7,497 nt of DNA from Acidobacteriaceae bacterium (lineage in GTDB: Bacteria; Acidobacteriota; Terriglobia; Terriglobales; Acidobacteriaceae), in assembly GCA_003166055.1 (NCBI GenBank), contig PMWR01000152.1, positions 569 through 8,065 of the forward strand, given 5' to 3'. This document shows, piece by piece, positions 1-5,597 of this stretch. Each line of letters starts with the position of its first letter. The first letter of the stretch is position 1. The notes under the pieces were generated by a model. The model searched no databases and was not told where the DNA came from. It saw only the letters and a list, made by a program, of their open reading frames with translations. The position numbers and the translations under genes were made by a program.

Positions 1-624
1 ACGCCCTTCGTCTGCGGCGCGCGTAATCTGGGCGAGGCTCTTCGGCGCATTGCCGAGGGCGCGGCCATGATCCGCACCAAAGGCGAAGCAGGCACCGGCG
101 ACGTGGTCCACGCCGTGCAGCACATGCGCCAGATCACCAGTGAGATGCGCGCATTGACCATCCTCTCCGAGCAGGAGCTCTACAAGGCTGCCAAGGACCA
201 CCAGGCACCCTACGAACTGATTCGGATGGTTGCCCAGACCGGCAAACTGCCAGTACCGAACTTCTCCGCCGGCGGCATCGCCACCCCCGCCGACGCCTCG
301 CTGATGATGCAACTGGGCGCGGAAGCCATCTTCGTCGGCTCGGGAATCTTTATGAAAGAGCGCGCCACGCCGCTCGACGTGGAGAACTGGACCGCCAGTG
401 ACGCTGAAGTTGGCCTTTGCTCCAAGGAAGAGGTTGGCACGCCGCGCAACCCCGAGGAGCGCGAAGAAGCCGTCTCCCGCGCCAAGGCCATCGTCCAGGC
501 CACAACCCACTACAATGATCCGAAGATCCTGACCGAAGTCGCCGAACAGGTCACCGGCACCATGAAGGGCCTGGCCGCCGCCGGTTTAGAAGAGTCCCAA
601 CTCCTCCAAACCCGCGGCTGGTGA
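1..624 (+). CDS. pdxS: PdxS, pyridoxal 5'-phosphate synthase lyase subunit (5' end missing)
   Basis: C-terminal 207 residues of the (beta/alpha)8-barrel subunit that builds pyridoxal 5'-phosphate from ribose 5-phosphate, glyceraldehyde 3-phosphate and ammonia delivered by PdxT, in the cytosol. The frame is open from base 1, so the true start lies outside the window. Visible hallmarks are the [20 protein letters not shown] segment (bases 70-129), whose Lys corresponds to the second catalytic lysine of the family, [20 protein letters not shown] (bases 259-318), the phosphate-binding FVGSGIF (bases 331-351), and the usual C-terminal ending in RGW. Between GSGIF and RAKAIV there are about 42 residues where ordinary PdxS proteins have about 9, an acidic insertion rich in Glu and Asp. 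pdxT follows on the same strand, the standard partnership. Family assignment is very secure; the effect of the insertion is unknown. Confidence 0.97.
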   Translation, partial: TPFVCGARNLGEALRRIAEGAAMIRTKGEAGTGDVVHAVQHMRQITSEMRALTILSEQELYKAAKDHQAPYELIRMVAQTGKLPVPNFSAGGIATPADASLMMQLGAEAIFVGSGIFMKERATPLDVENWTASDAEVGLCSKEEVGTPRNPEEREEAVSRAKAIVQATTHYNDPKILTEVAEQVTGTMKGLAAAGLEESQLLQTRGW

Positions 625-658
625 GCACGTGCGGTCCGGGGGACGCTCGCTAGCCGCT

Positions 659-705
659 CGCACGGGCTTCGCCTCTTCCCACGGGGAAGAAGTCGCAAGC
701 GTGCG
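659..705 (+). other. Long imperfect hairpin between pdxS and pdxT
   Basis: An inner perfect 7-bp stem (TCTTCCC 674-680 with GGGAAGA 684-690, loop ACG) sits inside further pairings: GC 671-672 with 695-696, CTT 667-669 with AAG 697-699, and CGCACG 659-664 with CGTGCG 700-705. No T-run follows, so it is not a standard intrinsic terminator. The outer arm CGCACG can also pair with an upstream CGTGCG at 628-633, giving a competing fold. It could be an mRNA processing or stability element, an attenuator-like switch between pdxS and pdxT, or a dispersed palindromic repeat. The structure is seen directly; any role is inference. Confidence 0.5.
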
Positions 706-740
706 GTGCCCTGTGCCGGTGCTGGAAATCACCAATCAAT

Positions 741-745
741 AGGAG
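741..745 (+). promoter_or_regulatory. Ribosome binding site that fixes the TTG start of pdxT
   Basis: AGGAG lies 8 bases before TTG at 754. An in-frame GTG at 706 lies on the 3' edge of the hairpin, lacks a comparable site, and would add 16 residues with no similarity to PdxT N-termini. The TTG start is therefore preferred. Confidence 0.7.
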
Positions 746-753
746 AGCCTGGT

Positions 754-1350
754 TTGAATCAGGAGAATACGCTGCCGTGCATCGGTGTCCTGGCCATCCA
801 AGGCGACTACGCCGCCCACGCCGAGGCGCTTTCCGAATCGGGAGCTGAGCCGGTCGAGGTGCGAAAGCCGGACCAGCTCGCCGGCCTCGACGGCCTGATT
901 CTTCCCGGCGGCGAATCCACCACCGTCCTCCGCTTCCTTGAGAAGCTGAACTTCTTCGAAGTTCTGCAGGAGTTCTGCGGCAGAAAACCGGTCTTCGGCA
1001 CCTGTGCCGGCGCAATTCTACTGGCTCGGGAAGTTGTGAATCCGCCGCAGCGCTCTCTGGGCGTGCTCGATGCCGTCGTGGAGCGCAACGCCTACGGCCG
1101 TCAGATCGACTCCACCATCCTGACCGCCCAAACCGAGCTTCCCGGGGGTCCGCTGGAGATGGTCTTTATCCGTGCACCGCGGATCGTCTCGACCGGCCCG
1201 GGCGTCGAAGTGCTCGCTTTTCGGGATGCTTCCCCTACCCTGGTCAGGCAGCACCTGATAATGGCGGCGACCTTTCACCCCGAGCTCTCCTCCGACCGGC
1301 GCGTGCATCAGTTATTTGTGAGGACCGTTGCCGCAGGACGCGCACGATAG
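754..1350 (+). CDS. pdxT: PdxT, pyridoxal 5'-phosphate synthase glutaminase subunit
   Basis: Class I glutamine amidotransferase of 198 residues that hydrolyses glutamine and channels ammonia to the PdxS barrel. The TTG start at 754 is chosen for its AGGAG site and because the IGVLAIQGD strand that opens the family follows within ten residues. Seen in order: LPGGESTT (50-57), the nucleophile elbow GTCAG with Cys84, ERNAYGRQ (110-117), FIRAP (138-142), and FHPEL with His175 and Glu177 completing the catalytic triad. The length matches the usual 190-200 residues and no key residue is missing. It lies 129 bases downstream of pdxS, farther than is typical for a tightly coupled pair, with a structured spacer between them that may tune the ratio of the two subunits. 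Assignment is secure. Confidence 0.97.
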   Translation: MNQENTLPCIGVLAIQGDYAAHAEALSESGAEPVEVRKPDQLAGLDGLILPGGESTTVLRFLEKLNFFEVLQEFCGRKPVFGTCAGAILLAREVVNPPQRSLGVLDAVVERNAYGRQIDSTILTAQTELPGGPLEMVFIRAPRIVSTGPGVEVLAFRDASPTLVRQHLIMAATFHPELSSDRRVHQLFVRTVAAGRAR

Positions 1351-1479
1351 ACAGCTCCGCCTGAATCGGGCTCTTGACCTGAACTGAAGCGCACGGTTTC
1401 GCCAAATTCAATCCATCCTCTTGGAATCCGTATGCGTCCAAGAAAAAGTGGAGTAGTCTCATTTCCACGGGTGCCCCTT

Positions 1480-2244
1480 ATGCCGTCCATTTTTACCCCC
1501 ACCTCCAGAGAAACGGAACGGAAAGAGCCGGGAATCGGCGGCAAACCGCCCGTTGACCGCCGGCCGACCGGTGGAGGGGGCGGCGGCGGAGATGACGACT
1601 GGAAAAATGAACGCCGCGGTCCACGCGAACTCCTCCACCGCATTCGGTTTTTCGTCTTTCTTTTCCTGGCCACCGACATGGTGTTCTTTGCCGTTCTGGT
1701 TATTGTCTTTTATGCCCGCCAGGCGAGCTTTCATATGGACCCGCGCACGCTCCAACCGATCGGCGACTGGCATCCAGTCCAGTTGCCGCCAATCCTGTAT
1801 TTGAATACCGCGGCGCTATTGCTGAGCAGCCTGACCATGGAATGGGCACGGCGAAGCATCTTCCGCGAGATCGATGTACTGGAGGAGTGGCTGGGGCTGG
1901 GTCGGCCTGCGCTACGCCGCACCCTCCCGTGGATAGCAGCAACACTCCTTTTCGGGTCGCTGTTCCTCATCGGGCAGGCCATGGCGTGGAGGCAGTTGAC
2001 GGCGCAGGGGTTCGCCTTCGATCGAGCGTCTACTCCGGCAAGTTACTTCTTCTATATGATCACCGGCCTGCACGCCGCCCACCTGGTTGCCGGCGTCCTG
2101 GCGCTGATTCTGTGCCTGGCGGCTTTGAACCTTCTTAAGCGCGTCGAATACCGCCAGGTGGCCGTCGATGCCACCACATGGTACTGGCACGCCATGGGAT
2201 TGGCCTGGTTGATTCTCTTCGCAGTTCTTGCCCTCGGGCAATAG
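1480..2244 (+). CDS. Heme-copper oxidase subunit III, five-helix type
   Basis: Integral membrane subunit III of a cytochrome c or quinol oxidase, 254 residues from ATG 1480. Residues 1-54 are soluble and disordered-looking, with seven glycines (31-37) then DDDW. Five hydrophobic helices follow, near 55-79, 102-122, 150-171, 188-216 and 234-253. GLHAAHL (196-202) and WYWHAMGLAW (234-243) match the conserved histidine and tryptophan motifs of helices near the subunit III C-terminus. Having five rather than seven helices fits the shorter bacterial form. The start is uncertain: ATG 1432 has a weak GGAA site 5 bases upstream and would add 16 residues; GTG 1471 is also in frame. I prefer 1480 because the added residues look unconserved. 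No subunit I or II gene is adjacent; pdxT is upstream and a convergent gene is downstream. The family is clear, the exact oxidase type is not. Confidence 0.9.
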   Translation: MPSIFTPTSRETERKEPGIGGKPPVDRRPTGGGGGGGDDDWKNERRGPRELLHRIRFFVFLFLATDMVFFAVLVIVFYARQASFHMDPRTLQPIGDWHPVQLPPILYLNTAALLLSSLTMEWARRSIFREIDVLEEWLGLGRPALRRTLPWIAATLLFGSLFLIGQAMAWRQLTAQGFAFDRASTPASYFFYMITGLHAAHLVAGVLALILCLAALNLLKRVEYRQVAVDATTWYWHAMGLAWLILFAVLALGQ

Positions 2245-2256
2245 GAGAAACGGCTT

Positions 2257-2562
2257 TCACAGGTGAAGGAGAGAGCGGCAACGCTCGCCGAAAGTAGGCA
2301 CCTCCGGACACTCGAAGTACACCTGACGATTTAGCGTCATCAGCAACTGCACCGCCGTCACTCGCCCGTTGCTGGCAGGAAGGGAGAGCCCATCGTGCAC
2401 AATCTCGTCTGCAAGGTATTCAATCGCGTGGCCCAGGATTTCCAACGCATGTCCCGCCCGGGGAGTAATGCGGCGTCGGCGCGGTGCGTTCGCCCGTACA
2501 GCAGCAGTGGCGGCTGGTGAAGAAGCCTGAATGTAAAAACCGGTTGTCGTGGAAGCTGCCAT
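2257..2562 (-). CDS. Small protein of unknown function, probably lineage-specific
   Basis: Encodes 101 residues reading leftward from ATG at 2562-2560. The start is supported by GGTGAGG ending 9 bases upstream; an ATG three codons earlier directly abuts that site and is less likely. The first 38 residues are Ala/Thr/Ser-rich then very basic (RRRR at about residues 29-32). A compact predicted helical part follows, HALEILGHAIEYLADEIVHDG, then VQLLMTLNRQVYFECPEVPT and a short tail. No signal peptide, membrane segment or catalytic motif is evident, and I cannot name a domain. From memory, similar proteins with an ALEILGHAIEYL segment occur as conserved hypotheticals in acidobacteria; this is unverified. 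It converges on the oxidase gene with 12 bases between the two stop codons and has its own upstream region. The basic N-terminus could suggest nucleic acid binding, but this is only a guess. Confidence 0.7.
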   Translation of the reverse strand: MAASTTTGFYIQASSPAATAAVRANAPRRRRITPRAGHALEILGHAIEYLADEIVHDGLSLPASNGRVTAVQLLMTLNRQVYFECPEVPTFGERCRSLLHL

Positions 2563-2643
2563 GGTGTCCATCCTCACCTTGTTCTTCGGCCGCTGCACAT
2601 TCTTTTTCAGATGACGAACGTACCGTGTCCCAACTTCGACCAC

Positions 2644-2656
2644 CGAGATTATCTCG
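2644..2656. promoter_or_regulatory. Perfect inverted repeat, possible operator of the minus-strand gene
   Basis: CGAGAT-T-ATCTCG is a perfect 6-bp-arm inverted repeat 82 bases upstream of the minus-strand start codon. Read on the minus strand it contains GATAAT, close to the TATAAT consensus, so a regulator bound here could block a promoter. No good -35 element was found at the right distance, which lowers confidence. Confidence 0.3.
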
Positions 2657-2891
2657 ATCCAATTCGGGAAACGATGTGACGCTCCTCACGACTGTGCTCC
2701 CAAGCGGTTCAACCCAGGGAGCGAGAGAACGTGGCTGCCCGATTCATCTTGCCCAACAGAACGATAGATTCCTTGTTTCATCCAAGGTTTCACCCCAACG
2801 CGAAACAATCCCAAAAGGAGTGTGCATCCCGCGTAGCCCTGCCAATTCGCTCTTCCACTCGCGTTTTCCGGTATCCTTTCACGTCTCTGCC

Positions 2892-2920
2892 TTGACGGGA
2901 TGAGCCCGAAAACCTAAGCT
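2892..2920 (+). promoter_or_regulatory. Possible sigma70 promoter of the nuo operon
   Basis: TTGACG (2892-2897, five of six consensus bases) is followed after exactly 17 bases by TAAGCT (2915-2920), which keeps the T-A and final T of the -10 consensus but matches only three of six. Transcription would begin near 2927, leaving a leader of roughly 80-115 bases before nuoA. It is the best forward-facing candidate I found in the spacer, and it is in the right place for the operon that follows. Confidence 0.4.
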
Positions 2921-2934
2921 CAAGCTAGCGTCCT

Positions 2935-2946
2935 CTTCGATCGAAG
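2935..2946. promoter_or_regulatory. Perfect 12-base palindrome, possible operator ahead of nuoA
   Basis: CTTCGATCGAAG is fully self-complementary and lies about 10 bases past the predicted transcription start, a typical position for a repressor site. A perfect 12-base palindrome is expected by chance roughly once in 4000 positions, so it is suggestive but not compelling in a 480-base spacer. Confidence 0.3.
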
Positions 2947-3042
2947 CCAATCCGGGTTACGGCGAAGCGGGGGCAATTCTACCGGACATTTCCGGACTGG
3001 GCGGCGATTATTCCTTACTACTGGCAATATCTACCGCTGTTG

Positions 3043-3408
3043 ATGCAGATTCTTGCTGCATTTGGTCTTGGCGCGGGAATGGTTGCGGCCTCCTGGTTCA
3101 TCGGACGGCACCGCAACTCCAAAACCAAGCTGGCTGCATATGAATGCGGCATCGAAGCCGTAGGCGACGCGCGCGGCCGATTCAGCGTGCGCTTCTACAT
3201 GGTTGCCGTCCTGTTCATCCTGTTCGACGTGGAAGCGGTTTTCATGATGCCGTGGGCGGTGATCTATCGCCAGCTTCCTCACATCACGGGGAGCCGGCTC
3301 TTCGGCTTCTGGGAGATGCTGGTCTATCTCGGCTTTGTCGGCGTCGGACTCTACTACATCGTGCGCAAGGGTATCCTCAACTGGAGCAACGACAGGGCGG
3401 ATCTCTAA
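3043..3408 (+). CDS. nuoA: NADH-quinone oxidoreductase subunit A (NuoA)
   Basis: Small membrane subunit of complex I at the junction of the peripheral arm and the membrane arm, next to the quinone site. From ATG 3043 it has 121 residues with three hydrophobic helices: about 1-20, 51-73 and 91-112. The signature is present: YECGI after the first helix, with the conserved loop cysteine, then GDARGRFSVRFYMVAVLFIL and FDVEAVFMMPWAV, with the acidic DVE in helix 2. The start is doubtful. TTG 3040 directly precedes the ATG, neither has a ribosome site, and the first helix would begin at the very first residue. The frame is open upstream to 2929 and reads PYYWQYLPLL just before the ATG, as expected of a NuoA N-terminus, yet has no ATG, GTG or TTG there; ATT at 3010 is possible and would give 132 residues. 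nuoC follows after one base. Confidence 0.93.
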   Translation: MQILAAFGLGAGMVAASWFIGRHRNSKTKLAAYECGIEAVGDARGRFSVRFYMVAVLFILFDVEAVFMMPWAVIYRQLPHITGSRLFGFWEMLVYLGFVGVGLYYIVRKGILNWSNDRADL

Positions 3409-3409
3409 C

Positions 3410-3916
3410 ATGGGCCAGACGACCAACAACTCGCTCATCGGCAAGGCGGCTGTGCTTGAGGGCCTTCCTGATCACATTGCTCTCAAAGCGATTCTCGAAT
3501 GGAATGCGCTGGCGCTCACCGACGCGACCTTTGACCGCAATGAGCTGACACTGACCATCGCCAATGACCAAATTCGCGCCGCCGCCGCCACCGTGCAGGC
3601 TGCCGGATACAACTTCTTTGAAGACATGACCGCAGTCGACTGGTTCCCTTCGTCACCTCGTTTTCAGTTGAGCTATCACATCCTGTCGCACGCCTACAAG
3701 GAACGCATTCGCCTGCGCGCGCTGGTGTATGAAGAGAGCGCGTCGGTTGAGTCCATCACGCCCGTCTGGCCGGCGGCCAACTACTATGAGCGCGAAGTCT
3801 TCGATCTCTTCGGCATTCGCTTCGAAGGCCATCCGAATCTGCGCAGGATCATGATGCCGGACGACTGGGTTGGACATCCATTGCGCAAGGACTATCCGGT
3901 GGAGGGGTATCGCTGA
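3410..3916 (+). CDS. nuoC: NADH-quinone oxidoreductase subunit C (NuoC, 30-kDa type)
   Basis: Peripheral-arm subunit that packs on NuoD and helps hold the connecting module of complex I; it binds no cofactor. It has 168 residues from ATG 3410. The start is chosen because it follows the nuoA stop by a single base, with AGGGCGG about a dozen bases upstream. The family signature lies at the C-terminus: YYEREVFDLFGIRFEGHP (125-142), then LRRIMMPDDWVGHPLRKDYP (144-163). The less conserved N-terminal alpha/beta part covers residues 1-110. It is a separate protein, not the NuoCD fusion of enterobacteria. nuoB, which usually sits between nuoA and nuoC, is absent. The stop codon overlaps the nuoD start by one base (TGATG), indicating coupled translation. 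Confidence 0.96.
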   Translation: MGQTTNNSLIGKAAVLEGLPDHIALKAILEWNALALTDATFDRNELTLTIANDQIRAAAATVQAAGYNFFEDMTAVDWFPSSPRFQLSYHILSHAYKERIRLRALVYEESASVESITPVWPAANYYEREVFDLFGIRFEGHPNLRRIMMPDDWVGHPLRKDYPVEGYR

Positions 3917-5136
3917 TGACAGAGTTGATTGGCACACCCATCCTCGAAGCCCCTTTGGCGGAAGGATCCAAAGACCAGCACATGGTCCTCAACATGGGCC
4001 CGCAACACCCGTCCACACACGGCGTTCTGCGCTTGGTCCTCGAGATCGACGGCGAAATCATCGTTCGCCTCTATCCCGAAATCGGCTATTTGCACACTGG
4101 CATCGAGAAGACCTGCGAAGCAAAGTTTTATCAGCAGGTCGTCCCGCTCACCGATCGCGTCGACTACCTTGGCCCCATGGCCAACAACCTTTGTTACTGC
4201 CTGGCCGTCGAAAAGCTGCTTCAACTCGAAATTCCCGAGAAAGCCCAGTGGGTCCGTGTGCTGCTCACCGAGCTGACCCGCCTGAACTCGCACCTGATCT
4301 GGCTGGGCACGCACGCCATGGATATCGGCGCGCTGACCGTTTTCCTCTACACATTCCGCGAGCGCGAAGACATTTTGCGCATCTTCGAAATGGTTTCGGG
4401 ACAGCGGATGATGACCAGCTACTTCCGCATCGGCGGCCTTGCGCTGGAGCCGCCGCTGGACATATTCGCCCGCATCCAGGCCTTCATCTCGACGTTTCCG
4501 GAAAAGATCGATGAGTATTCCAACCTGCTCACTGGCAATCCGATTTTCGTAAACCGGCTCAAGGGTGTTGGCTATCTTTCGAAGGAAGACGCCATCGCTC
4601 TCGGCGTTACTGGCCCAGTCATGCGCGCCTCTGGCATCGATTTCGACCTGCGCCGCGACATGCCGTATTGCAGCTACGAGAAATTCCAATTCAAGGTGCC
4701 GACCTCGACAGACGGCGATGTATGGGCACGCTATTTGCTTCGTCTTGAAGAAATGCGCGAGAGCACGAAGATCATTCAGCAGGCCCTTGACGGCATGCCC
4801 GAAGGGCCGATCAAGGCTGACGCGCCCAAGATCGTACTGCCCGATCGCGAAAAGATGAAGACGCAGATGGAGTCTCTGATCCATCACTTTAAAATTGTGA
4901 CCGAGGGATTTGCAGTGCCGGCCGGTGAGGTCTACCAGGGCATTGAATCGGGACACGGGCAGATGGGTTACTACGTGGTTTCCGACGGCACCGCCAAGCC
5001 CTATCGCGTGCACATGCGCTATCCGTCGTTTGCCACGCTGCAGGCGCTTGAAACCATGTGCCAGGGCCGTATGCTGGCCGACGTGGTCGCGGTGATTGGT
5101 TCGATTGATATCGTGCTGGGGGAGATTGACCGTTGA
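3916..5136 (+). CDS. nuoD: NADH-quinone oxidoreductase subunit D (NuoD, 49-kDa type)
   Basis: Forms the quinone-reducing pocket of complex I together with NuoB. It is homologous to the large subunit of NiFe hydrogenases but has lost the metal ligands. The protein has 406 residues, the normal length. GPQHPSTHG (28-36) supplies His35 and RVDYLG supplies Tyr84; by spacing these match the quinone-headgroup residues His38 and Tyr87 of the Thermus subunit. Other hallmarks are IGYLHTGIEK (56-65), LTRLNSHLIWLGTHAMDIGA, the RASG segment, YSNLLTGNPIF, and the C-terminal SIDIVLGEIDR. The ATG at 3916 has GGAGGGG 8 bases upstream, inside the end of nuoC. A long open frame on the opposite strand across this gene is a shadow of its codon bias. 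The downstream start codon overlaps the stop. Assignment is certain. Confidence 0.98.
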   Translation: MTELIGTPILEAPLAEGSKDQHMVLNMGPQHPSTHGVLRLVLEIDGEIIVRLYPEIGYLHTGIEKTCEAKFYQQVVPLTDRVDYLGPMANNLCYCLAVEKLLQLEIPEKAQWVRVLLTELTRLNSHLIWLGTHAMDIGALTVFLYTFREREDILRIFEMVSGQRMMTSYFRIGGLALEPPLDIFARIQAFISTFPEKIDEYSNLLTGNPIFVNRLKGVGYLSKEDAIALGVTGPVMRASGIDFDLRRDMPYCSYEKFQFKVPTSTDGDVWARYLLRLEEMRESTKIIQQALDGMPEGPIKADAPKIVLPDREKMKTQMESLIHHFKIVTEGFAVPAGEVYQGIESGHGQMGYYVVSDGTAKPYRVHMRYPSFATLQALETMCQGRMLADVVAVIGSIDIVLGEIDR

Positions 5137-5591
5137 GTTCGCCAGTGCAATTCGCACCCTGGGAGGAAGCAGCGCGCCAAAAGGGTATTACTGGGCGCGA
5201 TTTGGAAGATTCTTACTTTGCGATGCTCAAAGAAAGACGCACACCGCTGTTGCAATCGATGAAGGAGGCATTCATCGGGCTGATGAAGGAATTGAATCAA
5301 GGCAGAGGGCAATCGGACGTTCGGCTTGAAATTGGTCCTGACACGAATGAAGGATTCAGTATCTCTTCGGTCCACGGTTCGGGTGCTCCAAAGCGGCAGG
5401 TGTGGCTCACTCTTTCGGGGACTACAGAAATCCTTGCAAGCCGCCGTGACAGCAAAGAGGGAGACTGCGGCGCGATCTCGTATCATGCCTCTGGGTGGGA
5501 CGATTTTGAATTGGTTGGAAGTGATTCAGAGGAGCGTCGATTGAACAAAGTGGTGGAATTGCATTGCAGATGGATGCTGGCTGGCGACTGA
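5133..5591 (+). CDS. Unknown protein inserted between nuoD and nuoE (first of two)
   Basis: Encodes 152 residues from TTG 5133, which overlaps the nuoD stop (TTGA) and has GGGGGAG 8 bases upstream. Translation is therefore likely coupled to nuoD. I do not recognise a family. By eye, residues about 20-55 form one or two charged amphipathic helices (DLEDSYFAMLKERRTPLLQS onward). Residues about 62-128 look like a beta meander (VRLEIG, VWLTLSG, TEILASRR, GAISYHA, DFELVG), and a C-terminal helix ends in HCRWMLAGD. Two cysteines, in GDCG and HCRW, do not form a cluster motif; no signal peptide or membrane helix is seen. Codons are less biased than in nuoD, with more TTG, AGA, GGG and TCT. Its location suggests a complex I accessory, assembly or regulatory protein, but that is inference from context only. 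Confidence 0.75.
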   Translation: MSSPVQFAPWEEAARQKGITGRDLEDSYFAMLKERRTPLLQSMKEAFIGLMKELNQGRGQSDVRLEIGPDTNEGFSISSVHGSGAPKRQVWLTLSGTTEILASRRDSKEGDCGAISYHASGWDDFELVGSDSEERRLNKVVELHCRWMLAGD

Positions 5592-5597
5592 GGTGGG

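Larger units (their letters stand above)
2563..3042. other. Non-coding region between the minus-strand gene and the nuo operon
   Basis: About 480 bases without a convincing gene up to the first ATG of nuoA. The one longish forward reading frame here (2484-2903) overlaps the minus-strand gene antiparallel and has a composition unlike a folded protein. The region holds regulatory candidates: a 13-base palindrome at 2644-2656, a short CCTTG/CAAGG hairpin at 2771-2787, a sigma70-like promoter at 2892-2920, a perfect 12-base palindrome at 2935-2946, and the probable hidden N-terminal codons of nuoA from about 3010. It probably serves as a divergent control region, but no site has been tested. Confidence 0.6.

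Noticed and set aside
706..753. Upstream GTG start for pdxT
   Set aside because: Would add residues with no family similarity and lies on the edge of the hairpin; TTG 754 has AGGAG at ideal spacing.
1374..1408. TTGACC as a -35 element for the oxidase gene
   Set aside because: No acceptable -10 hexamer at 16-18 bases; the nearest AT-rich block is 23 bases away.
2254..2269. Possible terminator between the convergent genes
   Set aside because: Stem is only about five or six pairs with a wobble, and no T-run on either strand.
2771..2806. Repeated GTTTCA units with a GAAAC inverse, looking like CRISPR or a hairpin array
   Set aside because: Only two short copies 12 bases apart, no spacers and no cas genes; compatible with chance.
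2484..2903. 139-codon forward frame through the spacer upstream of nuoA
   Set aside because: Overlaps the better supported minus-strand gene, has Ser/Pro/Arg-rich composition without structure, and no ribosome site.
3870..4514. 214-codon forward frame overlapping nuoC and nuoD
   Set aside because: Arg/His/Pro-rich frame-shifted reading of nuoD, with no family resemblance.
3892..5157. 421-codon open frame on the minus strand opposite nuoD
   Set aside because: It lies wholly antisense to a certain gene, its protein is rich in His, Arg and Gln without any domain pattern, and long antisense frames are expected in GC-biased coding sequence.
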